Source: Nostoc desertorum CM1-VF14 (GTDB lineage Bacteria; Cyanobacteriota; Cyanobacteriia; Cyanobacteriales; Nostocaceae). Taken from it: a stretch of 64,000 nucleotides of DNA. The stretch spans positions 62,001-126,000 of the forward strand of contig JAHHHR010000007.1 in the NCBI GenBank assembly GCA_019359245.1, read 5' to 3'. A program made the translations under genes and the position numbers. The notes below the pieces were generated by a model. The model had not been told where the DNA came from and did no database searches. It saw only the letters and a list, made by a program, of their open reading frames with translations. Shown here piece by piece: positions 28,497 to 37,208 of this stretch (positions are counted from its first letter, which is position 1; each line of letters opens with the position of its first letter).

Positions 28497-30134
28497 ATGC
28501 AGAAAAAATCAATATTGTTAGCTGAAAACTTAGGCTATGAACTTAGCTCAACTAGGGCTTTATTTAAAGGTGTTCATCTCAGCATTGCAGAGAACGATCG
28601 CATTGCTTTGGTTGGTTCTAATGGCGTAGGAAAATCAACTCTCTTAAAAATTTTGGCTGGTCAACTCAATCCCACAACAGGTTCTATTACGCCTCAAAGC
28701 ACAATATACTACTTACCTCAAATCAGCACTATCAAACAGGAAATCAAAGCAGACACAGTTCTTGATTTTCTGAGTTCTGTTTCTGAAGAATGGTGGAATA
28801 TTGAGGCAATTCTGGAAACACAATTCAATACCACGCTTGACTTATCTTTACCACTATTCAATCTCAGTGGTGGAGAACTCACAAAATTATTCTTGGCCAT
28901 TGGTTTAGCGCAAGAGCCAAAAGTGTTGCTATTAGATGAACCAACTAACCACATGGATTTGATAGCGTTAGAAAGTTTAAAAGACTTTCTCAAGAACTTT
29001 GAAGGAGCATTTGTCATTGTTTCCCACAAACCATTTTTCCTAGACCAACTTACAGATACAACTTGGGAACTTACGCCAGAGGGAGTCAAAGTTTACGGAG
29101 GTCATTTTTCTTTATACCAAAAACAAAAAGAAACAGAGTCAGAAGCAGCATTGCGATCGCATGAAGTTGCTAGAAAAGAACTCAAACGTGCTAAAGCCTC
29201 AGCACTACAAGAACAGCAAAGGGCAGCCCAATCCCGCAAAACAGGTTTGCGACTAGCGGGTAGCATTCCTAAAATTGTAGCTGGGACAATGAAAAGAAAA
29301 GCAGAGGTGACAGCAGGAATTGCAAAACAAAAACATGGAGAAATTGTTGAGAAGGCAACACAGAAATTTACAGAGACAAAAGTCAGAACGACAAAGGCTA
29401 CAAGTATTCAATTGGAACAAAGTAGTCAAAAACGGAGAAATCTCATTGATATTCAGGGTGCAAATCTTTGGGTAGGCGAACGCTTGCTGATTGAAAACAT
29501 TCAGCTTCATATTTCTTCGGGCGATCGCATAGCTATAACTGGTGCGAATGGTTCTGGCAAATCAAACCTAGCAAAAGCTATTTTGGCAACATTGGCAACA
29601 GATAACGCAACAGATGTAACAAATAAGTTATCAATAGAGCTTAGAGATAACACATCCGCTATGCTGGCTTCAACATCCACAACTAAAGCTGTATATCTCG
29701 ACCAAGCTTACGAAATCGTCAATCGCCAGCAGACAATTATCGAAAATATGCAAACTGCCAACCCCAATCTTAGCTATCAGCTTTTGCGCCAACAGTTGGG
29801 ACACTTCTTGTTTAAATATGATGATGTCAACAAACCAGCATCGGTACTGAGCGGGGGTGAATTAGCAAGGTTAGCGATCGCTATGATCAGCATTTCCAAA
29901 ATCGATCTGCTGATTCTTGATGAACCAACAAACAATTTGGATATCGAAACCGTTAATCAAATGGTAGAAGGTATTAATGAATACCAGGGTGCGCTTTGGG
30001 TAATTTCCCACGATTTGGATTTATTAAGTCGCATTGATATTAACAAAGCTTACAAGTTGAGCGAACAAACCTTCCAAATGACCACATATCTACCTAGCGA
30101 ACCCGAACAATACTATCAAGAATTGTTGATTTAG
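28497..30134 (+). CDS. ABC-F family ATPase
   Basis: A 545-residue protein with two ABC domains and no membrane segments, i.e. ABC-F: ribosome-associated translation factors, some of which protect against antibiotics. The first domain has Walker A 'GSNGVGKST', signature 'LSGGELTKL' and Walker B 'LLLDEPTNH'; the second has 'GANGSGKS', 'LSGGELARL' and 'LILDEPTNNLD'. The linker between them (about 215-320) is long and basic ('GLRLAGSIPKIVAGTMKRKA'), like resistance-type ABC-F proteins rather than EttA. I chose the ATG at 28497: AAGGAG lies 10 bases before it, whereas a TTG at 28488 is too close. Resistance versus housekeeping cannot be decided from sequence. Confidence 0.9.
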   Translation: MQKKSILLAENLGYELSSTRALFKGVHLSIAENDRIALVGSNGVGKSTLLKILAGQLNPTTGSITPQSTIYYLPQISTIKQEIKADTVLDFLSSVSEEWWNIEAILETQFNTTLDLSLPLFNLSGGELTKLFLAIGLAQEPKVLLLDEPTNHMDLIALESLKDFLKNFEGAFVIVSHKPFFLDQLTDTTWELTPEGVKVYGGHFSLYQKQKETESEAALRSHEVARKELKRAKASALQEQQRAAQSRKTGLRLAGSIPKIVAGTMKRKAEVTAGIAKQKHGEIVEKATQKFTETKVRTTKATSIQLEQSSQKRRNLIDIQGANLWVGERLLIENIQLHISSGDRIAITGANGSGKSNLAKAILATLATDNATDVTNKLSIELRDNTSAMLASTSTTKAVYLDQAYEIVNRQQTIIENMQTANPNLSYQLLRQQLGHFLFKYDDVNKPASVLSGGELARLAIAMISISKIDLLILDEPTNNLDIETVNQMVEGINEYQGALWVISHDLDLLSRIDINKAYKLSEQTFQMTTYLPSEPEQYYQELLI

Positions 30135-30150
30135 CTTTCCAAAACCTACA

Positions 30151-30897
30151 CTAGCCGTAAGCAGTTTTTGGAGGAAGCGATCGCGCAGCCTGAACGAAAG
30201 CTTGAAAAATTTTTTGATGATTAGGATCAGAAATTGAAAGCTCAGGATGCCATTGCACACCAATTGCCCAAGGATGATGTTTATGCTCCACAGCTTCAAT
30301 TACCCCATCATCTGGAGCATGACCGACAATCCGCCAAGAAGATGGTACTTTATCTACTGCTTGATGATGCCAAGAAACTACAGATATGTGAGAATTCTGT
30401 ACACATTTAGCTAGACGGCTTTCTACATCTATTCTGACAAGATGTTCTGTCGGTAAGCGTCGCCCAGGTTCAGGCTCTAGACGATGTAATGTAGATGTGC
30501 CATAGACATTTGGAATGTGAGGAATTAGAGTACCCCCACAAATGACGATAAGAATTTGTAAACCCCGACAAATACCAAATATTGGCAAATGGCGTTCAAG
30601 GGCAAACTTGGCAAGCTGCAATTCAAAAACATCACGTTCGCGATCAACAGAATAAATAGTAGGATGAGCAAAACCGTTGTAACAAATAGGGTCAATATCT
30701 CCACCACCAGAGAGAATTAATCCATCCAAAGAGTCTAGAACTAAGGCAGGGTCACTTTCCCCTGGTGGTAATAATATGGGAATACCACCTGCGGCACGGA
30801 CTGCATTTATATATTCGCTTGGTAGAGAAAATGGTAATGCTGCAAGGCGACCGTAAGTTGTAATGCCAATCAATGGTTTTCGAGATTTTCTACTCAT
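30151..30897 (-). CDS. Gamma-glutamyl-gamma-aminobutyrate hydrolase family (peptidase C26)
   Basis: A 248-residue class I amidotransferase-like hydrolase that cleaves gamma-glutamyl bonds, PuuD type. Nucleophile Cys is in 'IFGICRGLQIL', and His/Glu in 'GVQWHPELS'. 'LILSGGGDIDP' and the N-terminal 'PLIGITTYGR' are family marks. The stop lies 17 bp from that of the ABC-F gene, in convergent orientation. The substrate could be gamma-glutamyl-GABA or another gamma-glutamyl compound; no polyamine genes are adjacent to decide. Confidence 0.88.
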   Translation of the reverse strand: MSRKSRKPLIGITTYGRLAALPFSLPSEYINAVRAAGGIPILLPPGESDPALVLDSLDGLILSGGGDIDPICYNGFAHPTIYSVDRERDVFELQLAKFALERHLPIFGICRGLQILIVICGGTLIPHIPNVYGTSTLHRLEPEPGRRLPTEHLVRIDVESRLAKCVQNSHISVVSWHHQAVDKVPSSWRIVGHAPDDGVIEAVEHKHHPWAIGVQWHPELSISDPNHQKIFQAFVQAARSLPPKTAYG

Positions 30898-30904
30898 CTT
30901 GATA

Positions 30905-31045
30905 CTATTTCAGTATTTCGTCTAATAGGTTGGTTGCAGGTTGTGCCTTAGTCAGTGGTGCTTGACAATCACTGTAAGCATCAACTAGACGTACTAGACT
31001 GCTCACCCCAGTCGTGAGTTTCTCTAGTTCTTCACTTGTCACCAA
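30905..31045 (-). pseudogene. Possible small gene or 3' remnant
   Basis: A 46-codon frame reads 'LVTSEELEKLTTGVSSLVRL' and ends '...ATNLLDEILK'. It looks protein-like (amphipathic, charged), but the only starts are TTG or GTG without a ribosome-binding site, and a TAA lies just upstream with a plausible continuation before it ('LLEHSLL'). It could be the 3' part of a broken gene. Its family is not recognised. Confidence 0.25.
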
Positions 31046-31103
31046 TTCTCCATCAAATTGTTAAAGCAGGGAATGTTCAAGTAGAAATAGAAAAATGAAA
31101 AAT

Positions 31104-32549
31104 TTATGATAATGGAAAGGCAGATGCTAACACCCAACCAAAAAATAAACTACTACCAATAGCATAAGCCCAAGCATTATTCAGTAACCCAGAACAAAAT
31201 GAAAAAATCGCCATAAATACAGGAAATAATGGCAGTAAAAGGTAAATAAAGCTTAGTTGTGGCAGAAAATAAAGCACTAGAATAAAACCACCAATTAAGA
31301 CTGTACTTTGTCCTAGCCACCACAAAGTTCGCTGACCAAAATTAAGATTTTGCTGTGCCACTCCAGAAGCTAAAAACCAAGGAAAACAAGCAACTGCCAG
31401 GATAGGAAAAATTTGCAACCGTGCCGGGATTAACCACCACTCTAACCATACTACCTGTGCCATTGCCCCGAAACTAATTGATAATATGATAAATAAGGTT
31501 ATGCCAATTACCAAAGCTCTGGCTGATGGCAGTTGTAGTGGTGCCATAGGAATCAACCAACTTAAACCTGCTACTCCAAACCAAATACTAACTGCTCCAC
31601 CTACTAATACTCCACCTAAGCCATCAATATCGCTTACCCGATTGATTAAGATGAGTATACTAGTAGCTACAAAAAGTGCTATTAATAAACTCATCCAGCT
31701 TTTTAACTGTCCTGTTTTGTAAGTAATAGAAGAATCAGCCAAAATAGGCGCGATCGCTGCAAGCAAAGTTAACCATGCCAGCAAGTGTAAAAAATACCAC
31801 AGCATTCGATAATCAACATAGTTACTCTGGTTGTTTATCCCGAAGGTGCTATTAAGCCAATCTTTAGCAGCCTGATGACTAAAATGGCGAAACAAAATTG
31901 TAATATGTTCGGCATTGGGGATAATAACTAACTTTCTTGCTTTCCCCTGAGCAAAATCGTAATTTTCTCCACCGCCAGCCTGGAGTAAACGCTTTGCATT
32001 GCCAACAAATCTATTTTCCCAACTTCCTGCCTGTAATAAGAGGTTTCGGGGTACATTTGCTGTAATTGACGCGCCTGTAGGTGAGACTGCTACAGTTGCA
32101 GCATAGCGCGAAGCCTGATTGATAGCGGCAGACATTACAGCACCACTACCCATTGAGTGTCCTAATGTGGCCAAACGTGATTTATCTACCTCTGGCTGCT
32201 CTACAAGTACTGTATATGCGAGATTTAAATTCTGCTGAAGTGAGTTTTTTTCTAGAGGTTTGGTATTAGCAGCATGGCTATCAAAATCCCACAGCATGGT
32301 AGCATAACCTGCATGAGCCAAAGTGTAGGCATAAGCAAGCATTAATTGTTTAGAGCCTGCATAACCATGTGCAATTAAAACACCAGGAACATTTTGAGCA
32401 TTCTTTGGCGCTATATATAATAACGGCATCTGTTGACGTTCCATCTTGCGTACTACAAGAGAAGTCTGCACCCTAAGCACACCCCACCATGAAAGAGCAA
32501 TTAACACTAATGCAATAACTGCTAAGACTAAACGTAGGCTTTTTTTCAT
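31104..32549 (-). CDS. Membrane-anchored alpha/beta hydrolase
   Basis: A 481-residue protein. Residues 5-25 form a membrane anchor; residues of about 45-250 are an alpha/beta hydrolase with 'VLIAHGYAGSKQL' (oxyanion region), nucleophile Ser in 'LGHSMGSGAVM' and a His in 'PNAEHITILFRH'. From about 255 to the end there are roughly seven hydrophobic helices, an unusual C-terminal membrane domain. The hydrolase domain would face the periplasm or lumen. The substrate is unknown; the fold includes lipases, peptidases and esterases. It has its own transcript, as the neighbours are far away. Confidence 0.85.
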   Translation of the reverse strand: MKKSLRLVLAVIALVLIALSWWGVLRVQTSLVVRKMERQQMPLLYIAPKNAQNVPGVLIAHGYAGSKQLMLAYAYTLAHAGYATMLWDFDSHAANTKPLEKNSLQQNLNLAYTVLVEQPEVDKSRLATLGHSMGSGAVMSAAINQASRYAATVAVSPTGASITANVPRNLLLQAGSWENRFVGNAKRLLQAGGGENYDFAQGKARKLVIIPNAEHITILFRHFSHQAAKDWLNSTFGINNQSNYVDYRMLWYFLHLLAWLTLLAAIAPILADSSITYKTGQLKSWMSLLIALFVATSILILINRVSDIDGLGGVLVGGAVSIWFGVAGLSWLIPMAPLQLPSARALVIGITLFIILSISFGAMAQVVWLEWWLIPARLQIFPILAVACFPWFLASGVAQQNLNFGQRTLWWLGQSTVLIGGFILVLYFLPQLSFIYLLLPLFPVFMAIFSFCSGLLNNAWAYAIGSSLFFGWVLASAFPLS

Positions 32550-33238
32550 CTTTTAGCAACGATATCAATTAATTTATGCTTTTTGGTGCGCTCAACTTTT
32601 TGTTTTCTAAATCTTTAAAATGATCTGCAATTGTGATTTTTGGTGGTAGCTTTATTTCCAAACTTTGTCTCATTCAAATGAATTGAAAATACCGCTTCAT
32701 CCCATTTTATCGATTCTTATAGAAACGAATTTACCATCAAGTATTCTTTGTATACATTTATTAGATTGATATTAACCCCAATACTTTCTACCATCAAGTA
32801 TTCTTTGTATGCATCTATTAAATTGATATTGACCTACTAATACTATCCTTTTTTTCTATTTATATAAGTTACATTTTTTCAAAACAAATTAGATGCGTTT
32901 CCCCTGGAACATTACCTCTTAAATAAATGTTACAAACTTAAGGCAGAAAAGAAATATTTCTTCTCATTTGTAGGGAACCTAATACAGATATTGTTGAACT
33001 CGTAAGCTAAGTGCAAAGATTAGTTGTTAGAAATTATTGAATGTATTGGTATTTAATTCAACTACCCATTTTTCTGGCTGACAACTAAATTTATTTGCAT
33101 AAAGCGTAACTCTATTGGTGGCTTTTTAGTAAATTCAATTGGTTCTGCTACAACAAATTTAGCTGTTTACAATAAATTGCTAGTAGCCACGACAGTTCTA
33201 TTACACAAGTTCTTCCTTAGGTAACAGAGGTAAAACAT
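32550..33238. other. AT-rich intergenic region upstream of the RTX gene
   Basis: About 690 bp with no coding signal. It contains a 57-bp imperfect tandem duplication (32732-32834) and otherwise low-complexity AT-rich DNA. The RTX promoter must lie here, but I see no clear boxes. Confidence 0.5.
32732..32834. repeat. 57-bp imperfect tandem duplication
   Basis: TACCATCAAGTATTCTTTGT and the following ATTGATATT-containing segment occur twice, at 32732 and 32789, with a few substitutions. The second copy is shorter at its right end. Confidence 0.85.
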
Positions 33239-34261
33239 ATGGCAACCTTCCCCACAAGAAGTAATGATATTCTTACCGGCGGACCAAACGCTGATACTTT
33301 GAACGGTCTCGGTGGCAATGATACTTTGAACGGGCTCGGTGGCAACGACATACTTAATGGTGGTCCTGGGTTTGATAACCTTAATGGTAGTACTGGAAAT
33401 GATAGCCTGCTAGGTGGAACTGGCAACGACAGACTTAATGGTGGCTCGGGGCTTGATATCCTCGATGGTGGTCCTGGGTTTGATACCCTTAATGGTGAAG
33501 GTGGCGATGACATACTTCGTGGTAGTCAGGGAAATGATGTCCTCTCTGGTAGTGCTGGAAGGGATAGATTCGTGCTTAGGCAAGGGTTGACCGATAACAT
33601 TTTCAATACGGCTAGTGGTAATAGTGACTTTACCCGCATTACTGACTTCAATGTTAACGAGGGCGATGTAATAGAACTACCTAATCTTGGAGTTGATGGT
33701 AATGTGAATGAAAGCGGCGATGCAGGAGAGACTATTTCTAATAGCCAGGTTATTCCACAAGGCACAACACCGCTAGATAGTATTTCTGGCACAATTGATA
33801 ATAATAACGATGTTGACTTGTACCAAATCAATTTAACAGGTACACAGTTTTCTGCAACGACAACTGATGCAGCTGAATTTGACACACAGTTATTTTTGTT
33901 TGACGAGAATGGCGTTTTGCTCGCACAAAATGATGACGCCAGCAGCCGTCAATCAGAGCTTACGGGTTTATCATTAGATTCTGGAACCTACTTTTTAGGA
34001 ATTTCGAGCTTCAATAACGATCCAAGCAATCCAGTTGGAGGAGACCCATTTACCTCCTTCACAGGTACCGGAAACTCAAGCGGTGACTACACGATTGAAT
34101 TAGTTGGGGTTGAGTCTAATTCTCCTACGTTTACCTTGGGTGAATCTCCTGCTGGTTTACCTGTAGGAACAGGGTTATTTTTTCAAAACGACTTAATTGC
34201 AATTATTCAAGGCAGTGGGGTTCCAACAGATTTTACAACTGGCTTCGATTTCGGTGTCTAG
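33239..34261 (+). CDS. RTX calcium-binding protein with PPC domain
   Basis: A 340-residue secreted-type protein. Residues of about 12-110 are some eleven RTX nonapeptides (GGxGNDxLx, e.g. 'GLGGNDTLNGLGGNDILN'), which bind calcium and act as type I secretion folding signals. Residues of about 115-150 ('GRDRFVLRQG...ITDFNVNEGDVIEL') match the end of the RTX module. Residues of about 175-290 form a pre-peptidase C-terminal (PPC) domain ('DSISGTIDNNNDVDLYQINL', 'DTQLFLFDENG', 'GTYFLGISSF'). There is no catalytic domain and no N-terminal signal peptide, consistent with type I export. Adjacent nonapeptide units are nearly identical at the DNA level, so the array can expand or shrink. No transporter genes are nearby. 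Confidence 0.88.
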   Translation: MATFPTRSNDILTGGPNADTLNGLGGNDTLNGLGGNDILNGGPGFDNLNGSTGNDSLLGGTGNDRLNGGSGLDILDGGPGFDTLNGEGGDDILRGSQGNDVLSGSAGRDRFVLRQGLTDNIFNTASGNSDFTRITDFNVNEGDVIELPNLGVDGNVNESGDAGETISNSQVIPQGTTPLDSISGTIDNNNDVDLYQINLTGTQFSATTTDAAEFDTQLFLFDENGVLLAQNDDASSRQSELTGLSLDSGTYFLGISSFNNDPSNPVGGDPFTSFTGTGNSSGDYTIELVGVESNSPTFTLGESPAGLPVGTGLFFQNDLIAIIQGSGVPTDFTTGFDFGV

Positions 34262-34307
34262 ATGCCTGAAATTACGTTTCTGAATTGATTATTCTCCGGT
34301 GTTTTTC

Positions 34308-34373
34308 TAGATCGGTTGCTTGAGTATAATGAGTAAAAAGTTTTACTAGTTTGAGGACCAAGCAACCGATCTA
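34308..34373 (+). terminator. 66-bp inverted-repeat element after the RTX gene
   Basis: TAGATCGGTTGCTTG and its perfect complement CAAGCAACCGATCTA flank a 36-bp loop that itself contains GTAAAA/TTTTAC. It starts 47 bp after the RTX stop. No T-run follows, so it may be a factor-independent terminator variant, an mRNA-stabilising hairpin or a small mobile element. Confidence 0.5.
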
Positions 34374-34664
34374 TCCCTCTTCTGTCACTTTCTGGGTATT
34401 CTGAATAAAAGGATTAAAAGAAAAAACTCTTTTCAGGTAAGCAGGGCAATGGATGTAGAATTACAAATCCTGAAACATTTGGCTTTCTTATGCCCACCCA
34501 ACAGTTGCGATAGTAGATGAATATTGTGTGTAGTTGTTCACTCTCCCGCATCAAAAAAGGATCAAGAGGGAACGGGGATGGGGGGATGTTTTATACCTTT
34601 ACGAGCTTGAGTAAGAACTATTACAATATAATGGAACTTCCAAAAAATAAAATATCCCAGACGA

Positions 34665-34683
34665 AATAATGATAATCATTGTA
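34665..34683. promoter_or_regulatory. Fur-box-like palindrome
   Basis: AATAATGATAATCATTGTA matches 16 of 19 positions of the classic Fur box GATAATGATAATCATTATC. It lies 32 bp after a TATAAT hexamer (34627-34632) and 7 bp before a perfect hairpin. The nearest gene on either side is over 400 bp away, so its target is unclear. Confidence 0.55.
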
Positions 34684-34690
34684 AGGATGG

Positions 34691-34723
34691 AAGAAAGCGG
34701 CAGCCGTTGGCTGCCGCTTTCTT
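34691..34723 (+). terminator. Perfect 15-bp hairpin
   Basis: AAGAAAGCGGCAGCC, loop GTT, GGCTGCCGCTTTCTT. The stem is perfect and very stable. Its 3' arm ends in TTTCTT, then CCCACATTTT follows. It could terminate a short transcript that starts near the Fur-like site. Confidence 0.6.
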
Positions 34724-34950
34724 CCCACATTTTACGCATGAAAATCTAGACTTCTAATTAGGTCGCGGAGTGAGAAGTATGTTTAGTTTATTTGAGATGA
34801 GCAAGTTTTAGTTACTTTTAAAAGTTATGTTTTTCCAAAATTGATATCAATAAACCAATTACCGAGATTCGGAAATATTTTACCCCTCTTCTGCCACTCT
34901 CCGGAAACTTTTACTATTTCTGAATTCTAGAGCTTTTGTATATCAGGTGA

Positions 34951-34982
34951 TGGCTCCGCCCGCCGCAGGCAGGTATCGCGCG
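34951..34982. repeat. Small dispersed repeat (CCGCCGCAGGC family)
   Basis: TGGCTCCGCCCGCCGCAGGC followed by AGGTATCGCGCG is a variant of the element at 4340 and 13875. Confidence 0.6.
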
Positions 34983-35230
34983 ATTCTCTTCTAATAACAA
35001 ATACAAGACCAATTTTTTCTAATAATATAGCTTGTATTGGTCGCCTCATGAGGCTTCTAGCGATCGCCCTCACGGAGACTGACAGAAGAGGGGTAAACGA
35101 ACCGCCAAGTACGCCAAGAGCGCCAAGAATAGAGGCTTACTCATTTAGTGCTTAGTGCAGCTTCACATTAAATTGGTATAAGGATTTTCATCACTTGTGA
35201 TTAAGTTGCTGATTTAAGAGACACAATAAC

Positions 35231-36526
35231 ATGAGAAAATTCCAGCTTACTTTTTTAAAACATTCAGCTAAAGTATTTATTTTAAGTATTTCTCTTTTGC
35301 TTCTAACGTGGTTGAGTTCGCCGCTTATGCCAATATTAGCAAAACCAGAAACTCAAATTTTTGAGCAAGTTTGGCAAACAGTAAATGATAACTTTTACGA
35401 TCCCAACTTTAATGGAGTAGATTGGAAGGCTATTAAAAAACAATATCAACCTCAGCTAATAAAAGCTTACTCAAGCAAAAATGCTGCTGTTGTGCTTAAT
35501 CAAATGCTTTCTCAGCTCAAATCTTCTCATACTCGGTTTTATACTCAAGACGAACCTGCTTACTATCAGCTTTTAGGAATTTTCCTACCTCAAAGTCCTG
35601 ACTTAAATAAGCAATTAAAACAATTTTTACCCAAAGGCAAACTTGAATACACTGATATTGGCTTATTCACCAAAGATATCAATGGCAAAACATTTATTAG
35701 CTCTATTCTTGATGGAAGCCCTGCTGCTAAAGCTGGCTTAAAGGTAGGAGATCAAATTTTAAGTGTTGATGGTTATCCATATCACCCAATACACTCTTTT
35801 GCTGGAAAAGCAGAGCAAACTGTCAAAATGTTGATACAGCGATCGCCCGAACCGAGCAGCCAGCAACAAATTGCTGTCGTGCCAAAAATTTTTGACCCTA
35901 GCACGATGTTCTTGCAAGCTCAGACAGCCAGTATTAAGCTAATTGAGCAAGCTGGTAAGAAAGTTGGTTATATTCATATATGGTCAAATGCAGCAGACCC
36001 CTACCAGCAACAACTTCAAGATGAACTGATTTATGGTCGCTTAAAAAATGCAGACGGTTTAGTTTTAGATTTAAGAGATGGATGGGGTGGAGGAGACGTT
36101 AGCTATCTCAATATGTTTACTGCCAAACATCATCTCAGTGTCACTAACATTCCACGAAACCAACGCCGTTATACCTATAACTATCAATGGAAAAAACCTG
36201 TAGTGATGTTAGTGAACTCAGGCAGTCGTAGCAGTAAAGAAATTCTCGCGTTTGGGTTTCAACAAAGTAAGATTGGCCCAGTGATTGGAACTCAAACAGC
36301 GGGAGCCGTACTTGCAGGCCGTCCTTATTTAATGCGAGATGGCACCTTACTTTATGTTGCAGTTACGAATGTATTTGTAAACGGCAATCAAAGGCTGGAA
36401 GGTAAAGGCGTAATACCAGACATTAATATTCCATTTCCCCTAGAATATGCCCAAGGAGTAGATCCTCAAAAACAAACAGCTATAGAAACTGTGTTACAAG
36501 CAAAATTCCCACCAATAGATAAATAG
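35231..36526 (+). CDS. S41-family protease-like protein with PDZ domain, atypical active site
   Basis: A 431-residue exported protein. Residues 1-38 are a signal peptide ('ILSISLLLLTWLSS'). An N-terminal helical domain (about 45-105) and a PDZ domain (about 140-215, 'DGSPAAKAGLKVGDQILSVD') precede the S41 core (about 235-405). Ser can be placed in 'NSGSRSSKEILAFG', as in CtpA-type proteases, but the region where CtpA has its catalytic Lys ('TFGKG') reads 'GTQTAGAVLAG', without the Lys. It may use another base, as some S41 enzymes do, or be inactive. No adjacent operon partner. Confidence 0.85.
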   Translation: MRKFQLTFLKHSAKVFILSISLLLLTWLSSPLMPILAKPETQIFEQVWQTVNDNFYDPNFNGVDWKAIKKQYQPQLIKAYSSKNAAVVLNQMLSQLKSSHTRFYTQDEPAYYQLLGIFLPQSPDLNKQLKQFLPKGKLEYTDIGLFTKDINGKTFISSILDGSPAAKAGLKVGDQILSVDGYPYHPIHSFAGKAEQTVKMLIQRSPEPSSQQQIAVVPKIFDPSTMFLQAQTASIKLIEQAGKKVGYIHIWSNAADPYQQQLQDELIYGRLKNADGLVLDLRDGWGGGDVSYLNMFTAKHHLSVTNIPRNQRRYTYNYQWKKPVVMLVNSGSRSSKEILAFGFQQSKIGPVIGTQTAGAVLAGRPYLMRDGTLLYVAVTNVFVNGNQRLEGKGVIPDINIPFPLEYAQGVDPQKQTAIETVLQAKFPPIDK

Positions 36527-36655
36527 CTCAAAATGCTTCTAGAGAGCTAAAACTAATTTCTTCTATTTATCTATGATTTTGCTTGCTAGGTTACTAATGT
36601 GAGGCACTTACTCTTCCTCATTTAAATTGCATATATTTTGTCTGCCTAGATGCAC

Positions 36656-36874
36656 CTATAAGAAAGGCTTTTGGATTGGCTTGATTTTACGGTAAGCTTT
36701 TGTGATTAATAAGTGATTGCCTAAAAGCCAATGTCGCAGCCAATCACCTAAACCATCGAATCTACCAACAATGGCAGCCCACAGAATATGGTTGTTGGTG
36801 ATGAGGTGCTGATAAAAGCAAATGGGGGGATAGAGCGAGGACGCGATCGCAGCAACAATAGCAGTATTTTACTC
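36656..36874 (-). pseudogene. C-terminal remnant of an unrecognised gene
   Basis: On the minus strand an open frame reads 'SSLYPPICFYQHLITNNHIL', then 'GRFDGLGDWLRHWLLGNHLL', and ends 'KAYRKIKPIQKPFL' at a TAG (36658-36656). It looks like real protein, with balanced hydrophobic and basic residues, but it has no start codon and an in-frame stop at its 5' end, so it would be a 3' fragment. Its family is not recognised. Confidence 0.35.
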
Positions 36875-37096
36875 ACTCAAAGTAAATTAGCCGAGCTATT
36901 GCCCAGACACTAAACTCAGATTGTTTATATTAATGATGATCGCCTGTTCTCTTAACAGCAAAATACACCTCCTATTTACCAGAGTCAGCCTCACAATTTA
37001 GCCTACGCGATCTATACTTCCGGCTCAACAAGACAACCCAAAGGTGCCCTCATTGAACACTTAGAATTGCTCAATCATCTCTATTTTGAGCCTTAA
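36860..37096 (+). pseudogene. NRPS adenylation-domain relic
   Basis: The frame reads 'SSILLTQSKLAELLPRH', stop, 'TQIVYINDDRLFS', stop, then 'NLAYAIYTSGSTRQPKGALI' with 'EHLELLNHLYFEP' and a stop. 'LAYxIYTSGSTxxPKGxxIEH' is the A3 core motif of NRPS adenylation domains, and the upstream piece fits the segment just before it ('LLTQSxLxExLPxH'). Two internal stops show decay. Only about 75 residues of a module of some 1,000 remain. Confidence 0.85.
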
Positions 37097-37208
37097 CTGA
37101 ACCGTATTGGAATATACACCCTATAATAGTAAATTACTATTTTTGTAATCGTTAATGCTAAGTTTTAGACTGTAATGGTAAGGGAGAGGAATAGCCTCAC
37201 CATCATAA

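Larger units (their letters stand above)
34262..35230. other. Long intergenic region with repeats and regulatory sites
   Basis: About 970 bp with no gene that I trust. In order: a 15-bp inverted repeat just after the RTX stop (34308-34373), a TATAAT hexamer (34627-34632), a Fur-like site (34665-34683), a perfect 15-bp hairpin (34691-34723), a dispersed repeat (34951-34982) and a CGCCAAG-rich repeat segment (35100-35135). The remainder is AT-rich. Confidence 0.6.
36527..37208. other. Intergenic region holding two gene relics
   Basis: About 680 bp between the protease and the acyltransferase. Part of it is a minus-strand coding remnant (36656-36874) and part a plus-strand NRPS adenylation-domain remnant (36860-37096); both are listed separately. 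The remaining ends have no feature. Confidence 0.6.

Noticed and set aside
30905..31045. Possible antitoxin partner of a nearby gene
   Set aside because: No start site, stop codon at its 5' side and no toxin next to it. Kept only as a low-confidence remnant.
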